From Actinomycetota bacterium (GTDB taxonomy: Bacteria; Actinomycetota; Acidimicrobiia; Acidimicrobiales; Ilumatobacteraceae), in contig JACQZX010000161.1 of the NCBI GenBank assembly GCA_016213665.1, positions 1-36,598 of the forward strand: DNA of 36,598 nucleotides, in the 5' to 3' direction. The position numbers were made by a program, and so were the translations under genes. The notes under the pieces are model-generated. The model worked only from the letters and a program-made list of their open reading frames with translations, had not been told where the DNA came from and did no database searches. The first letter of the stretch is position 1. Every line of letters begins with the position of its first letter. Positions 23,572-30,061 of this stretch are shown in pieces.

Positions 23572-24102
23572 TCACTGACCAAGCAGCCCGAGTAGCTCGC
23601 GCCAATGCGCCGGGTACTTGGAGTTGATTTCCTGGTGAGTCATGCGCAGCGTGGCCTCGGGAACCATGTCGGCAATCGCTCGGATCTCGGTGTAATGCAG
23701 TCCGTGGCCGAGGCCTGCGAACAGCGATCGGCGAAGCTCGAGCAATTCAGCTGGGTGGGTGCGGCCGAGGAAGCCCCAGATCGTGAACGCGATGTTGACG
23801 TCGTGTACAACAGGGGCTCGGCCGAACATCGACGCTCGACGCATTGCGACACCTATGCAACCCTGCACCGCGTCGGCCGCCCGCTCGCCCGGTTCCAACT
23901 TCAGTCGATCAGTCATGGAGTTGGCAATCTTGAGCGCGAAGCCCTGATCGGGACCTTGATAGCCGAGACACTCACCGGCGGGTTGGAAGCCAATGATGTC
24001 ACCGGGTCGGTCGGCCGTCCACGACTCGGGCACAACCGACGGTGAGCTGTAACTACGCGCCGTGTCGACGACCGGCGCGGGGGAGAACTTCGGTGCAGCC
24101 AT
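23572..24102 (-). CDS. Uncharacterised protein, 176 aa
   Basis: No family is recognised. The first 30 residues are rich in Ser/Pro and probably flexible; the rest looks globular and soluble, with a GFQPAGECLGYQGPDQGF block, a central segment (GERAADAVQGCIGVAMRRAS) and a hydrophobic stretch (HDVNIAFTIWGFLG). The C-terminal half has helices rich in Leu and Arg. There is no signal peptide or metal motif I can name. The gene lies 10 bp upstream of the acyl-CoA dehydrogenase start and 36 bp after the cimA stop, all on the minus strand, so a link to CoA metabolism is possible but unproven. Confidence 0.7.
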   Translation of the reverse strand: MAAPKFSPAPVVDTARSYSSPSVVPESWTADRPGDIIGFQPAGECLGYQGPDQGFALKIANSMTDRLKLEPGERAADAVQGCIGVAMRRASMFGRAPVVHDVNIAFTIWGFLGRTHPAELLELRRSLFAGLGHGLHYTEIRAIADMVPEATLRMTHQEINSKYPAHWRELLGLLGQ

Positions 24103-24138
24103 AGCAAGCTCAGTCTTGCACTCAGTCCTCCAACTTGC

Positions 24139-25755
24139 TCAGCTCGCGTGCAGCAAGCCGTAGACGATCCCCTCTTCCAGAGCTCTCCACGAGGCTTCGA
24201 TGATGTTCGGGCTAACGCCGATGGTCGTCCACGAGCGCTCCCCGTTGGAGAAGTCGATGAGCACTCGCGTTACCGCGCCGGTGGCGGTCGAGCCATCGAG
24301 GATGCGCACCTTGTAGTCGGTCAGGTGAACGTGAGCCAACTGCGGGAAGGTCCTCCCGAGCGCAGCGCGTAACGCGGTGTCGATGGCGTTGACCGGGCCG
24401 TTTCCCTCTGCCGTGTGAACGTGACGCCGCCCGACATCACCCGCACTGTCCGCACCGTCGGCGCTGTCCGCAGGTAGCCAGACCTTGACAGTGGCTTCGG
24501 TTGTGAACACGCCGTTGGGCAACTCGTCGGTGATCACCCGCATGCTCTCCACCCGGAAGAACGACTGCTCCCAGCCGGCAGCGCGGCGCATCAACAACTC
24601 CAGCGACGCGTCGGCTGCCTCGAAGTGATAGCCCTCGTGCTCCAGACGCTTCAGGTCATCGATCACCTGATTGACTGCCGGACCGTCCATCGGTAGCCCG
24701 AGCTCGTCCGCCTTGATCTCGATCGTCGCGCGGCCCGCCATCTCGCTGACGATGAAGCGGGTGCCGTTGCCGACCAGTTCCGGATCGACGTGCTCATACG
24801 CGTCCTGTGCTCGCTTGATTGCACTCACGTGCAGACCGGCCTTGTGCGCGAAGGCAGACCCGCCGACGTAGGGCGCCTGCGGATTGAGCGGTCGATTGAG
24901 TATTTCGGCAACGTGATGACTGACCGCCGTGAGCCGTTCGATGCGGCCAGCCGGCAGACACGACATGCCCAGCTTCAATTGCAGGTTCGGAATGACCGTT
25001 GTGAGGTTGCAGTTGCCGGTGCGTTCGCCGAGACCGTTCAACGTTCCCTGCACATGGCCGGCGCCGGCAAGCACCGCAGCCACCGAGTTGGCGACGGCGC
25101 AACCTGTGTCGTCGTGACAGTGGATACCGACGATGGCATCCTCGCCAACGTGACGCTTCACCGCCGCCACGATTGCCGACACCTCAAATGGAAGCGAGCC
25201 ACCGTTGGTGTCGCACAGCACAAGGTGACTAGCCCCGTTGACGACGGCCGCCTCGGCCGCCCGCAGCGCGAACTCAGGGTTGCGCTTATAACCATCGAAG
25301 AAGTGCTCAAGATCGACCATCACCATGCGGCCGGCCTTGGCAAGGAATGCGACCGAATCGGCAATCATCGCCTCGCCCTCGCCGAGGGTTGTCTGTAGCG
25401 CCTCGAGCACGTGATAGTCCCAACTCTTGGCGACGATGCACACCGCGGAAGTGCCCGCGTCGAGCAAGTTTCGTAACGTGGCGTCGTCATCGACCTTGCC
25501 GAGCGGTCGGCGCGTGCTTCCGAAAGCCACCATCGTCGATGTCGTCAGGTTGAGTTCCCTGGCCGCCCGTGCGAAGAACTCGACGTCTTTCGGGTTGGCC
25601 CCCGGCCAGCCTCCCTCGATGAAGTGGACGCCAAGGTGGTCGAGCTGCGCGGCGATGCGCAACTTGTCGTCGACTGTCGCCGACACCCCTTCCACCTGCA
25701 ACCCGTCGCGAAGCGTCGTGTCGAACACTTCAACCTGCCTTGTCGTGGTGTCCAT
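24139..25755 (-). CDS. cimA: (R)-citramalate synthase
   Basis: CimA condenses pyruvate and acetyl-CoA to citramalate, the first step of the threonine-independent route to isoleucine. The 538-residue protein has a DRE-TIM barrel at about 8-270 with VFDTTLRDGLQVEG and the metal motif HCHDDTG, then a linker. A C-terminal LeuA-type allosteric dimer domain sits at about 410-535 (TDYKVRILDGSTATGAVTRV). The family also includes 2-isopropylmalate and homocitrate synthases; the sequence best fits the CimA branch (FIEGGWPGANPKD, AGRATIEIKADELG). The ATG at 25755 has AAGG 8 nt upstream. A leader peptide and terminator-like hairpin lie directly upstream, implying attenuation. Confidence 0.9.
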   Translation of the reverse strand: MDTTTRQVEVFDTTLRDGLQVEGVSATVDDKLRIAAQLDHLGVHFIEGGWPGANPKDVEFFARAARELNLTTSTMVAFGSTRRPLGKVDDDATLRNLLDAGTSAVCIVAKSWDYHVLEALQTTLGEGEAMIADSVAFLAKAGRMVMVDLEHFFDGYKRNPEFALRAAEAAVVNGASHLVLCDTNGGSLPFEVSAIVAAVKRHVGEDAIVGIHCHDDTGCAVANSVAAVLAGAGHVQGTLNGLGERTGNCNLTTVIPNLQLKLGMSCLPAGRIERLTAVSHHVAEILNRPLNPQAPYVGGSAFAHKAGLHVSAIKRAQDAYEHVDPELVGNGTRFIVSEMAGRATIEIKADELGLPMDGPAVNQVIDDLKRLEHEGYHFEAADASLELLMRRAAGWEQSFFRVESMRVITDELPNGVFTTEATVKVWLPADSADGADSAGDVGRRHVHTAEGNGPVNAIDTALRAALGRTFPQLAHVHLTDYKVRILDGSTATGAVTRVLIDFSNGERSWTTIGVSPNIIEASWRALEEGIVYGLLHAS

Positions 25756-25772
25756 GGGAAGTACCTTTCCGC

Positions 25773-25804
25773 AGAAATGAAACAGCCGCCCGATTGGGCG
25801 GCTG
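25773..25804 (-). terminator. Terminator-like hairpin in the cimA leader (attenuator)
   Basis: On the minus strand CAGCCGCCC and GGGCGGCTG form a perfect 9-pair stem with an AATC loop. TTTCATTTCT follows at once (25782-25773). This is a good intrinsic terminator, yet it lies only 18 nt before the cimA ATG, so it must act conditionally as an attenuator. Confidence 0.7.
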
Positions 25805-25806
25805 AG

Positions 25807-25837
25807 AGCACACGTCGGCAAACGGCCGACGTGTGCT
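25807..25837 (-). promoter_or_regulatory. 13-bp perfect hairpin in the cimA leader (pause / anti-antiterminator candidate)
   Basis: AGCACACGTCGGC and GCCGACGTGTGCT pair perfectly around a 5-nt loop. The 5' arm begins inside the stop codon of the leader peptide, so a ribosome stalled on the Ile codons just before it would cover this arm. The 2-nt gap to the terminator hairpin fits a switch between alternative structures, but I could not confirm an antiterminator fold by hand. Confidence 0.65.
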
Positions 25838-25889
25838 AGCAAATAATGATCGAGGTGTTCGGCGTTGTCCCGGCGCGCAAGAGTTTCAC
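25836..25889 (-). CDS. cimA leader peptide, 17 aa, with three consecutive Ile codons
   Basis: GTG at 25889 opens a 17-codon frame reading MKLLRAGTTPNTSIIIC and stopping at TAG just inside the first leader hairpin. The end is ATC ATT ATT TGC, so translation would stall when charged tRNA-Ile is scarce; Leu and Thr codon pairs come earlier. There is no Shine-Dalgarno, but the start coincides with the predicted transcription start, which suggests a leaderless message. Since cimA begins isoleucine synthesis, peptide-mediated attenuation is the natural reading. An in-frame TTG four codons upstream is an alternative start. Confidence 0.65.
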   Translation of the reverse strand: MKLLRAGTTPNTSIIIC

Positions 25890-25895
25890 GGCACC

Positions 25896-25924
25896 ATTCA
25901 ACCCGTTCGATCGGGCCACGTCAA
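25896..25924 (-). promoter_or_regulatory. Predicted promoter of the cimA leader transcript
   Basis: TTGACG (25924-25919) and TTGAAT (25901-25896) are separated by exactly 17 bp on the minus strand. The expected start, seven bases past the -10, is 25889, the G of the leader GTG codon. Confidence 0.6.
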
Positions 25925-26029
25925 CGGCGGCCTGTGCACAAACCTGTGCGCGCGTGGTGGACGGCCCACAAAGTTCTGTGACTAAGTCGATTTTCTTGCG
26001 GATAAGTCTGTGAGGACGAAAAACATCTC

Positions 26030-26058
26030 TTGACCTGCTCAAACGGACGGCGCACAGT
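26030..26058 (+). promoter_or_regulatory. Weak candidate promoter toward the ureohydrolase leader
   Basis: TTGACC (26030-26035) is followed after 17 bp by CACAGT (26053-26058), which keeps only the A and T of an actinobacterial TANNNT -10. It would drive a long transcript across the small ORF and hairpins that precede the ureohydrolase. Low confidence. Confidence 0.2.
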
Positions 26059-26236
26059 GTGCTTCGTACCGGATAGCGCAGGTCAACCGGTGCCCGAGGA
26101 ACGGTGCCGCCAAGTGGTGGCCACCAGCAATGGTGACCGACGCGAGGCGGAGGGCCAACCGGGCGCACGAGGCGCAGCGGACCGGTCGGAGGATGATTCC
26201 GAGTCCACATCGCGAACCTTCGGGGGAGTCGATGGG

Positions 26237-26350
26237 ATGTCGTTGAACTCACCCGGGCAACCGGGCGGAGGCAGCGGCAGCCAACACGACGAGGCCATCA
26301 CCGGGCAACCGGCGGCGGTCAGCACGTGGGGTCTCACGCGGGGGAGATAA
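26237..26350 (+). CDS. Possible small ORF, 37 aa, in the ureohydrolase upstream region
   Basis: ATG at 26237 is preceded by GGGGGAG with an 8-nt spacing, a strong ribosome binding site, and the frame runs 37 codons to TAA. The product is Gly/Pro/Gln/Ser-rich (SPGQPGGGSGSQHDEA, then ITGQPAA) and ends STWGLTRGR. The two GQP segments are encoded by two of three CCGGGCAACCGG copies. It could be a small protein or a regulatory leader peptide, because two hairpins follow. No homologue is known to me; composition alone does not prove coding. Confidence 0.3.
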   Translation: MSLNSPGQPGGGSGSQHDEAITGQPAAVSTWGLTRGR

Positions 26351-26362
26351 CCGGGCAACCGG
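26253..26362 (+). repeat. Three evenly spaced CCGGGCAACCGG repeats
   Basis: Identical 12-mers start at 26253, 26301 and 26351, spaced 48 and 50 bp. The form CCGG-N4-CCGG is partly palindromic. The third copy lies just after the stop of the small ORF, so the series is not explained by a protein repeat alone. A DNA-binding site series or repeated RNA element is possible. Confidence 0.6.
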
Positions 26363-26382
26363 GGAAACAGCCCGCAAAAGGG

Positions 26383-26416
26383 ATCGCCCGCCAGAGCGCA
26401 AGCTCTGACGGGCGAT
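26383..26416 (+). other. Strong hairpin with GCAA tetraloop upstream of the ureohydrolase
   Basis: ATCGCCCGCCAGAGC and GCTCTGACGGGCGAT form a 15-position stem with a single C/A mismatch and a GNRA-type GCAA loop. On the plus strand no T-run follows; on the minus strand the hairpin is followed by CCCTTTT. It is most likely a structured RNA element or a terminator for a minus-strand transcript. Confidence 0.5.
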
Positions 26417-26481
26417 GACATTGGTCGAAGAGAAGGCTAACGCCCGAGGATCGACCGGTGGTGGATCACCCTCCACGAGGT

Positions 26482-26541
26482 CGCCCCGGGCGGCGCGCCG
26501 GCTTCGGCTGGCAGCGCAGCCCGGGGCGCTTCACCTTTTGC
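26482..26541 (+). terminator. Terminator/attenuator-like hairpin before the ureohydrolase gene
   Basis: CGCCCCGGGC (26482-26491) pairs with GCCCGGGGCG (26519-26528) over ten pairs. It encloses an inner stem GCCGGC/GCTGGC capped by a TTCG tetraloop (26503-26506). CTTCACCTTTTG follows at once. It ends about 40 bp before the ureohydrolase ATG, so it either terminates a short upstream RNA or is a conditional attenuator. Confidence 0.45.
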
Positions 26542-26581
26542 CCTGGAGAAGACTTTGGCGGCACGGCTACCGTGACCGCCT

Positions 26582-27610
26582 ATGAACGAACCGCGTCGCG
26601 TTGTAACCCCGGGCTATCAGCAGCAACTGGACCAGGGCTACAACTTCGGAAGCGTGTTGACCTTCGGTCAACGACCCCTGCTCACCGATCCGGCCCAGCT
26701 CGATGAGTGGAAGCCAGACGTCGCAGTGGTCGGTGCCCCTTTCGATTTGGGTACCACCAATCGTCCCGGTGCGCGCTTTGGTCCGCGAGCGGTGCGCACC
26801 AATGCCTACCAATCGGGCACCTATCACCTTGGCCTCGGTTTGGAGATGTACGAGTGGGTAGAGGTCGTCGATTACGGCGACGCTGCATGTCCGCACGGAA
26901 TGGTCGAGAGGAGCCTCGCCAACATCAAGGATCGAGTTCACGACGTTGCCAGCCGTCACATCGTGCCGTTCGTGATCGGAGGTGATCACACGATCACCTG
27001 GCCGTCGGCAACTGCCGTCGCCGATGTGTACGGATACGGCAACGTCGGCATGGTGCACTTCGATGCGCACGCCGACACGGCCGAGAGCATCGACGGCAAT
27101 CTCGCCAGCCACGGAACACCGATGCGGCGCCTGATCGAATCCGGCGCGATCCCTGGCAAGAACTTCATCCAGATCGGCCTGCGTAGCTATTGGCCGCCCG
27201 AGGAGACCTGGGATTGGATGGCCGAGCAAGGAATGCGCTGGCACCTGATGGACGAGATTTGGCAACGCGGCTTCCAAGCCGTAATGGCCGACGCCGTGAA
27301 TGAAGCACTCGATGGGCCGGACTACCTCTATATCTCGATCGACATCGACTCGCTCGACCCTGCTTACGCCCCCGCCACCGGCACACCAGAACCCGGCGGC
27401 ATCATCGCCGCCGATCTGATGCGCATCGTGCGCGAGTTGGCCTATCGGCATCGCGTCGTCGCCATGGACGTGGTGGAAGTCGCTCCCGCATACGACCACG
27501 CCGACTGCACGGTGAATGTCGCCCACCGACTGTTCACCGAGTGCCTCGCCGGCATGGCGGCCAAGCGCCGCGACGCCGCAGGCGGGCGCAAGGGTCGCCC
27601 CGCGGTATGA
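26582..27610 (+). CDS. Ureohydrolase (arginase/agmatinase family)
   Basis: The 342-residue enzyme hydrolyses a guanidino group to release urea using a two-metal centre. The ligand motifs are all present: GGDHTI, FDAHADT and SIDIDSLDPAYAPATGTPEPGG. The family includes agmatinase, guanidinobutyrase, guanidinopropionase and guanidinase. The loops HGTPMRR and YWPPEETWDWM do not decide between these, so I leave the substrate open. The ATG at 26582 follows a terminator-like hairpin. Its stop overlaps the next ATG by four bases. Confidence 0.9.
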   Translation: MNEPRRVVTPGYQQQLDQGYNFGSVLTFGQRPLLTDPAQLDEWKPDVAVVGAPFDLGTTNRPGARFGPRAVRTNAYQSGTYHLGLGLEMYEWVEVVDYGDAACPHGMVERSLANIKDRVHDVASRHIVPFVIGGDHTITWPSATAVADVYGYGNVGMVHFDAHADTAESIDGNLASHGTPMRRLIESGAIPGKNFIQIGLRSYWPPEETWDWMAEQGMRWHLMDEIWQRGFQAVMADAVNEALDGPDYLYISIDIDSLDPAYAPATGTPEPGGIIAADLMRIVRELAYRHRVVAMDVVEVAPAYDHADCTVNVAHRLFTECLAGMAAKRRDAAGGRKGRPAV

Positions 27611-28125
27611 CGGCACCGATCGGTGAGCGGCCGGCGATGGCCGACTACGGGGTCAACGTTCCGGAGTGGGCCCCGCTCCCCTGGTCGTGGGCTGCCGAAC
27701 GCCTGATCGCCACGCGCAACTACTGGCTTGTGACCGTTGGCACCGATGGCCAGCCGCACTCGCTGCCCGTATGGGGAGTGTGGGACGAAACCGATCGTCA
27801 GTTCATGTTCAGCTGCTCACCGACGGCCAAGAAGGCGCGCAACATCGCCGCCAATCCGCTGGTCTCGTTCACCAATGACGATTCGGTGGAGTGCGTGTCG
27901 GTGCAGGGTGCGGCGACGCGAATGAGCGAAGCGAGCCGCATCGACACATGGGTCGATCGTTATCTCGACAAGTACGGCAAAGAGATGGGCCCCGAGGCGG
28001 GCAGCTTCATTCGCGAGCACTCATGCTTCGAGGTCACACCAACGCTCGCAATCTCCGTCATCGAGCGCGCCGACGAGTTCGCAACCCGCGCAACCCGCTG
28101 GCGATTCGTCGGCTCAGACAGCTAG
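27607..28125 (+). CDS. PPOX-family (pyridoxamine 5'-phosphate oxidase-like) flavin/F420 protein
   Basis: This 172-residue protein has the split-barrel PPOX core: NYWLVTVGTDGQPHSLPVWGVWDE, then FMFSCSPTAKKARNIAANPLVSFTNDD and a closing VSVQGAATRM strand. Actinobacterial relatives often bind F420 or FMN and reduce or oxidise small molecules; many have no known substrate. The longer open frame upstream is inside the ureohydrolase, so I choose the ATG at 27607 that overlaps its stop (ATGA). It ends tail to tail with ilvE, sharing 12 bp. Confidence 0.85.
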   Translation: MTAPIGERPAMADYGVNVPEWAPLPWSWAAERLIATRNYWLVTVGTDGQPHSLPVWGVWDETDRQFMFSCSPTAKKARNIAANPLVSFTNDDSVECVSVQGAATRMSEASRIDTWVDRYLDKYGKEMGPEAGSFIREHSCFEVTPTLAISVIERADEFATRATRWRFVGSDS

Positions 28126-29031
28126 CTCGCACCAGTCCTTGTAACGATCTTCCTGACCGCGCACTGTGCGGGCGTAGACCTCGGCAATCGCTTTCGTCTT
28201 CGGGCCGGGGCACGGGATCATGCGATCGTCGACCGAGTTGACCGAGCTGACCTCGGCGGCGGTACCGCAGACAAGGATCTCCTCGGCGACATAGAGGTCG
28301 CTGCGCGCGAGGTTGTCGATGCGGGCATCGAAACCAAGATCGCGGGCGATCGTCATCACCGTGTTCTGCGTAATGCCCTCGAGTGCGCCAGCCGACAACG
28401 GCGGCGTGATCATGATGCCGTTACGCACCGCGAAGATGTTCTCGCCGGTGCATTCGGCAACGAGACCGTTGGGTGCCAGCATGATCGCTTCGTCGTAGCC
28501 GGCCTTCAACGCCTCCACCTTGGCAAGTGAGCTGTTGACATAGTTGCCGCTCGTCTTCGACGCCGGCGGCATCGTGTTGTGATCATGGCGTGTCCACGAC
28601 GAGATCTTCATCCGCACGCCCTTCTCGACAGCATCGTCGCCGAGGTAGGCGCCCCACGGCCAACAGGCGATCGCCACGTCGACCCGGCACGGCAACGTGT
28701 TGAGGCCCATCTCGCCGTACCCGTAGTAGGCGATCGGACGCACGTAGCAACCGGGCAAACCCGTTGATGCCACGGTGGCCTTGCACGCCTCGACCAATTC
28801 GTCGACTGAGTAGGGAATCTCCATGCCGACGATCTTGGCCGAGTTGTGCAGCCGCACGATGTGGTCGGTGAGCCGGAAGACCGCCGGTCCGTGGGCGGTC
28901 TCATAAGCACGGATACCCTCGAACACGCCGGTGCCGTAGTGCAGAGTGTGGGTGAGCACGTGGATCTGGGCTTTGTCCCAGTCGATGAGCTCGCCGTTCA
29001 TCCAGATCTTGGGAGTGGTTTGGATTGGCAT
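28114..29031 (-). CDS. ilvE: Branched-chain amino-acid aminotransferase
   Basis: This 305-residue fold-type IV PLP enzyme makes the last step of Val, Leu and Ile synthesis. Visible marks are IHVLTHTLHYGTGVFEGIRAYE at the N-terminus and the PLP-lysine segment ASKTSGNYVNSSLAK. The phosphate-binding segment near LVAECTGENIFAVRNG and the C-terminal LVCGTAAEVSSV motif, which is strong for IlvE, are also present. The frame is open to 29076, but the ATG at 29031 is favoured because it sits four bases after the leuB stop and matches the family start MNGEL region. leuB is directly upstream on the same strand. Confidence 0.94.
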   Translation of the reverse strand: MPIQTTPKIWMNGELIDWDKAQIHVLTHTLHYGTGVFEGIRAYETAHGPAVFRLTDHIVRLHNSAKIVGMEIPYSVDELVEACKATVASTGLPGCYVRPIAYYGYGEMGLNTLPCRVDVAIACWPWGAYLGDDAVEKGVRMKISSWTRHDHNTMPPASKTSGNYVNSSLAKVEALKAGYDEAIMLAPNGLVAECTGENIFAVRNGIMITPPLSAGALEGITQNTVMTIARDLGFDARIDNLARSDLYVAEEILVCGTAAEVSSVNSVDDRMIPCPGPKTKAIAEVYARTVRGQEDRYKDWCELAV

Positions 29032-29035
29032 CTCG

Positions 29036-30037
29036 TCAGCCTGCCACGCGCGCGGCGATTTGGGAACCGATGTCACTGGTGCTGCCGCTAACAGGTTGCT
29101 CGCAGGCCTGCCGTATGCGGTCGGCCGCAGTGGTCTCGCCGAGGAAGTCGAGCATCAGGGCCGCGCTGAGAATCGCGGCGACCGGGTTGGCCTTCCCCGT
29201 GCCGACGATGTCGGGCGCCGAACCATGCACCGGTTCGAACATGCTCGGACCGGTTCGTGCCGGGTTGAGGTTGGCGCTACTGGCCAAGCCAATGCCGCCG
29301 CTGACCGCGCCGCCAAGGTCGGTGAGGATGTCACCGAACAAGTTGTCGGTGACGATCACGTCGTAACGCTGTGGGTCCTGCACGAAGTAGATGCAGGCGG
29401 CATCGACATGGTTGTAAGCAGTCGCGACGGTCGGGAACTCGGCGGCGACAGCGTTGAACGTTCGCTGCCACAGATCGCCGGCAAAGGTGAGCACGTTCGT
29501 CTTGTGCACCAGCGTCAAGTGCTGGCGGCGACCCATCGCCATCTCGAACGCGTATCGGCAGGCGCGCTCGACGCCCATACGCGAGTTGACCGAACCCTGC
29601 GTAGCGACCTCGTGCGGTGTGCCCTTGCGTAACACTCCCCCCTCGCCGACGTATGGTCCTTCGGTGTTCTCGCGTATCACGACGAAGTCGTGCGGCCTGG
29701 AACTACCCGGCGCGGTGCCGCTGAACGGTCGTTGGTTTACGTATAGGTCGAGTTCGAAACGCATGCGCAGCAGCAGCCCGCGCTCAATCAGACCGGGGGG
29801 CACTTCCGGTGTACCCACCGCTCCCAGCAGAATCGCATCGTACGCCCGCAGTTGACTCAAGGTGTCGTCACTGAGGATCTCACCGTCGCGCAGGTAGCGA
29901 GCGCCGCCGAGATCGAACTCGGTCGTCTCGATGATCACGCCTGCGCCGCGCACGACCTTCAGTGCCTCGGCCGTCACCTCCGGCCCGATGCCGTCACCGC
30001 CAATGACCGCTACGCGATGTGCTGTTGTTGCCGACAT
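29036..30037 (-). CDS. leuB: 3-isopropylmalate dehydrogenase
   Basis: This 333-residue beta-decarboxylating dehydrogenase oxidises 3-isopropylmalate in leucine synthesis; the same enzyme can act on the methylmalate intermediate of the citramalate route. Motifs are [11 protein letters not shown] at the N-terminus, [16 protein letters not shown], the metal-binding [22 protein letters not shown] and [18 protein letters not shown] (NAD-binding side). Leu-type specificity is supported by [15 protein letters not shown]. It is followed after four bases by ilvE and preceded by putA with a 24-bp gap. Confidence 0.92.
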   Translation of the reverse strand: MSATTAHRVAVIGGDGIGPEVTAEALKVVRGAGVIIETTEFDLGGARYLRDGEILSDDTLSQLRAYDAILLGAVGTPEVPPGLIERGLLLRMRFELDLYVNQRPFSGTAPGSSRPHDFVVIRENTEGPYVGEGGVLRKGTPHEVATQGSVNSRMGVERACRYAFEMAMGRRQHLTLVHKTNVLTFAGDLWQRTFNAVAAEFPTVATAYNHVDAACIYFVQDPQRYDVIVTDNLFGDILTDLGGAVSGGIGLASSANLNPARTGPSMFEPVHGSAPDIVGTGKANPVAAILSAALMLDFLGETTAADRIRQACEQPVSGSTSDIGSQIAARVAG

Positions 30038-30061
30038 ACGGTCGAAACGGTATCGCGCGAG

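Noticed and set aside
22350-23627. 425-codon open frame antisense to the acyl-CoA dehydrogenase
   Set aside because: Shadow of codon bias; the minus-strand frame carries the complete dehydrogenase.
25920-26020. DnaA-box-like 9-mers (TTATCCGCA, TTGTGCACA) suggesting an origin
   Set aside because: Only two imperfect boxes, no dnaA/dnaN neighbours and no AT-rich unwinding region.
26222-26541. Known riboswitch (guanidine classes, c-di-AMP, c-di-GMP) or RNase P RNA
   Set aside because: I looked for the conserved cores of these RNAs and did not find them; only generic hairpins can be supported.
26567-27616. 349-codon open frame antisense to the ureohydrolase
   Set aside because: The sense strand carries all metal-binding motifs of the ureohydrolase; no family motif on this strand.
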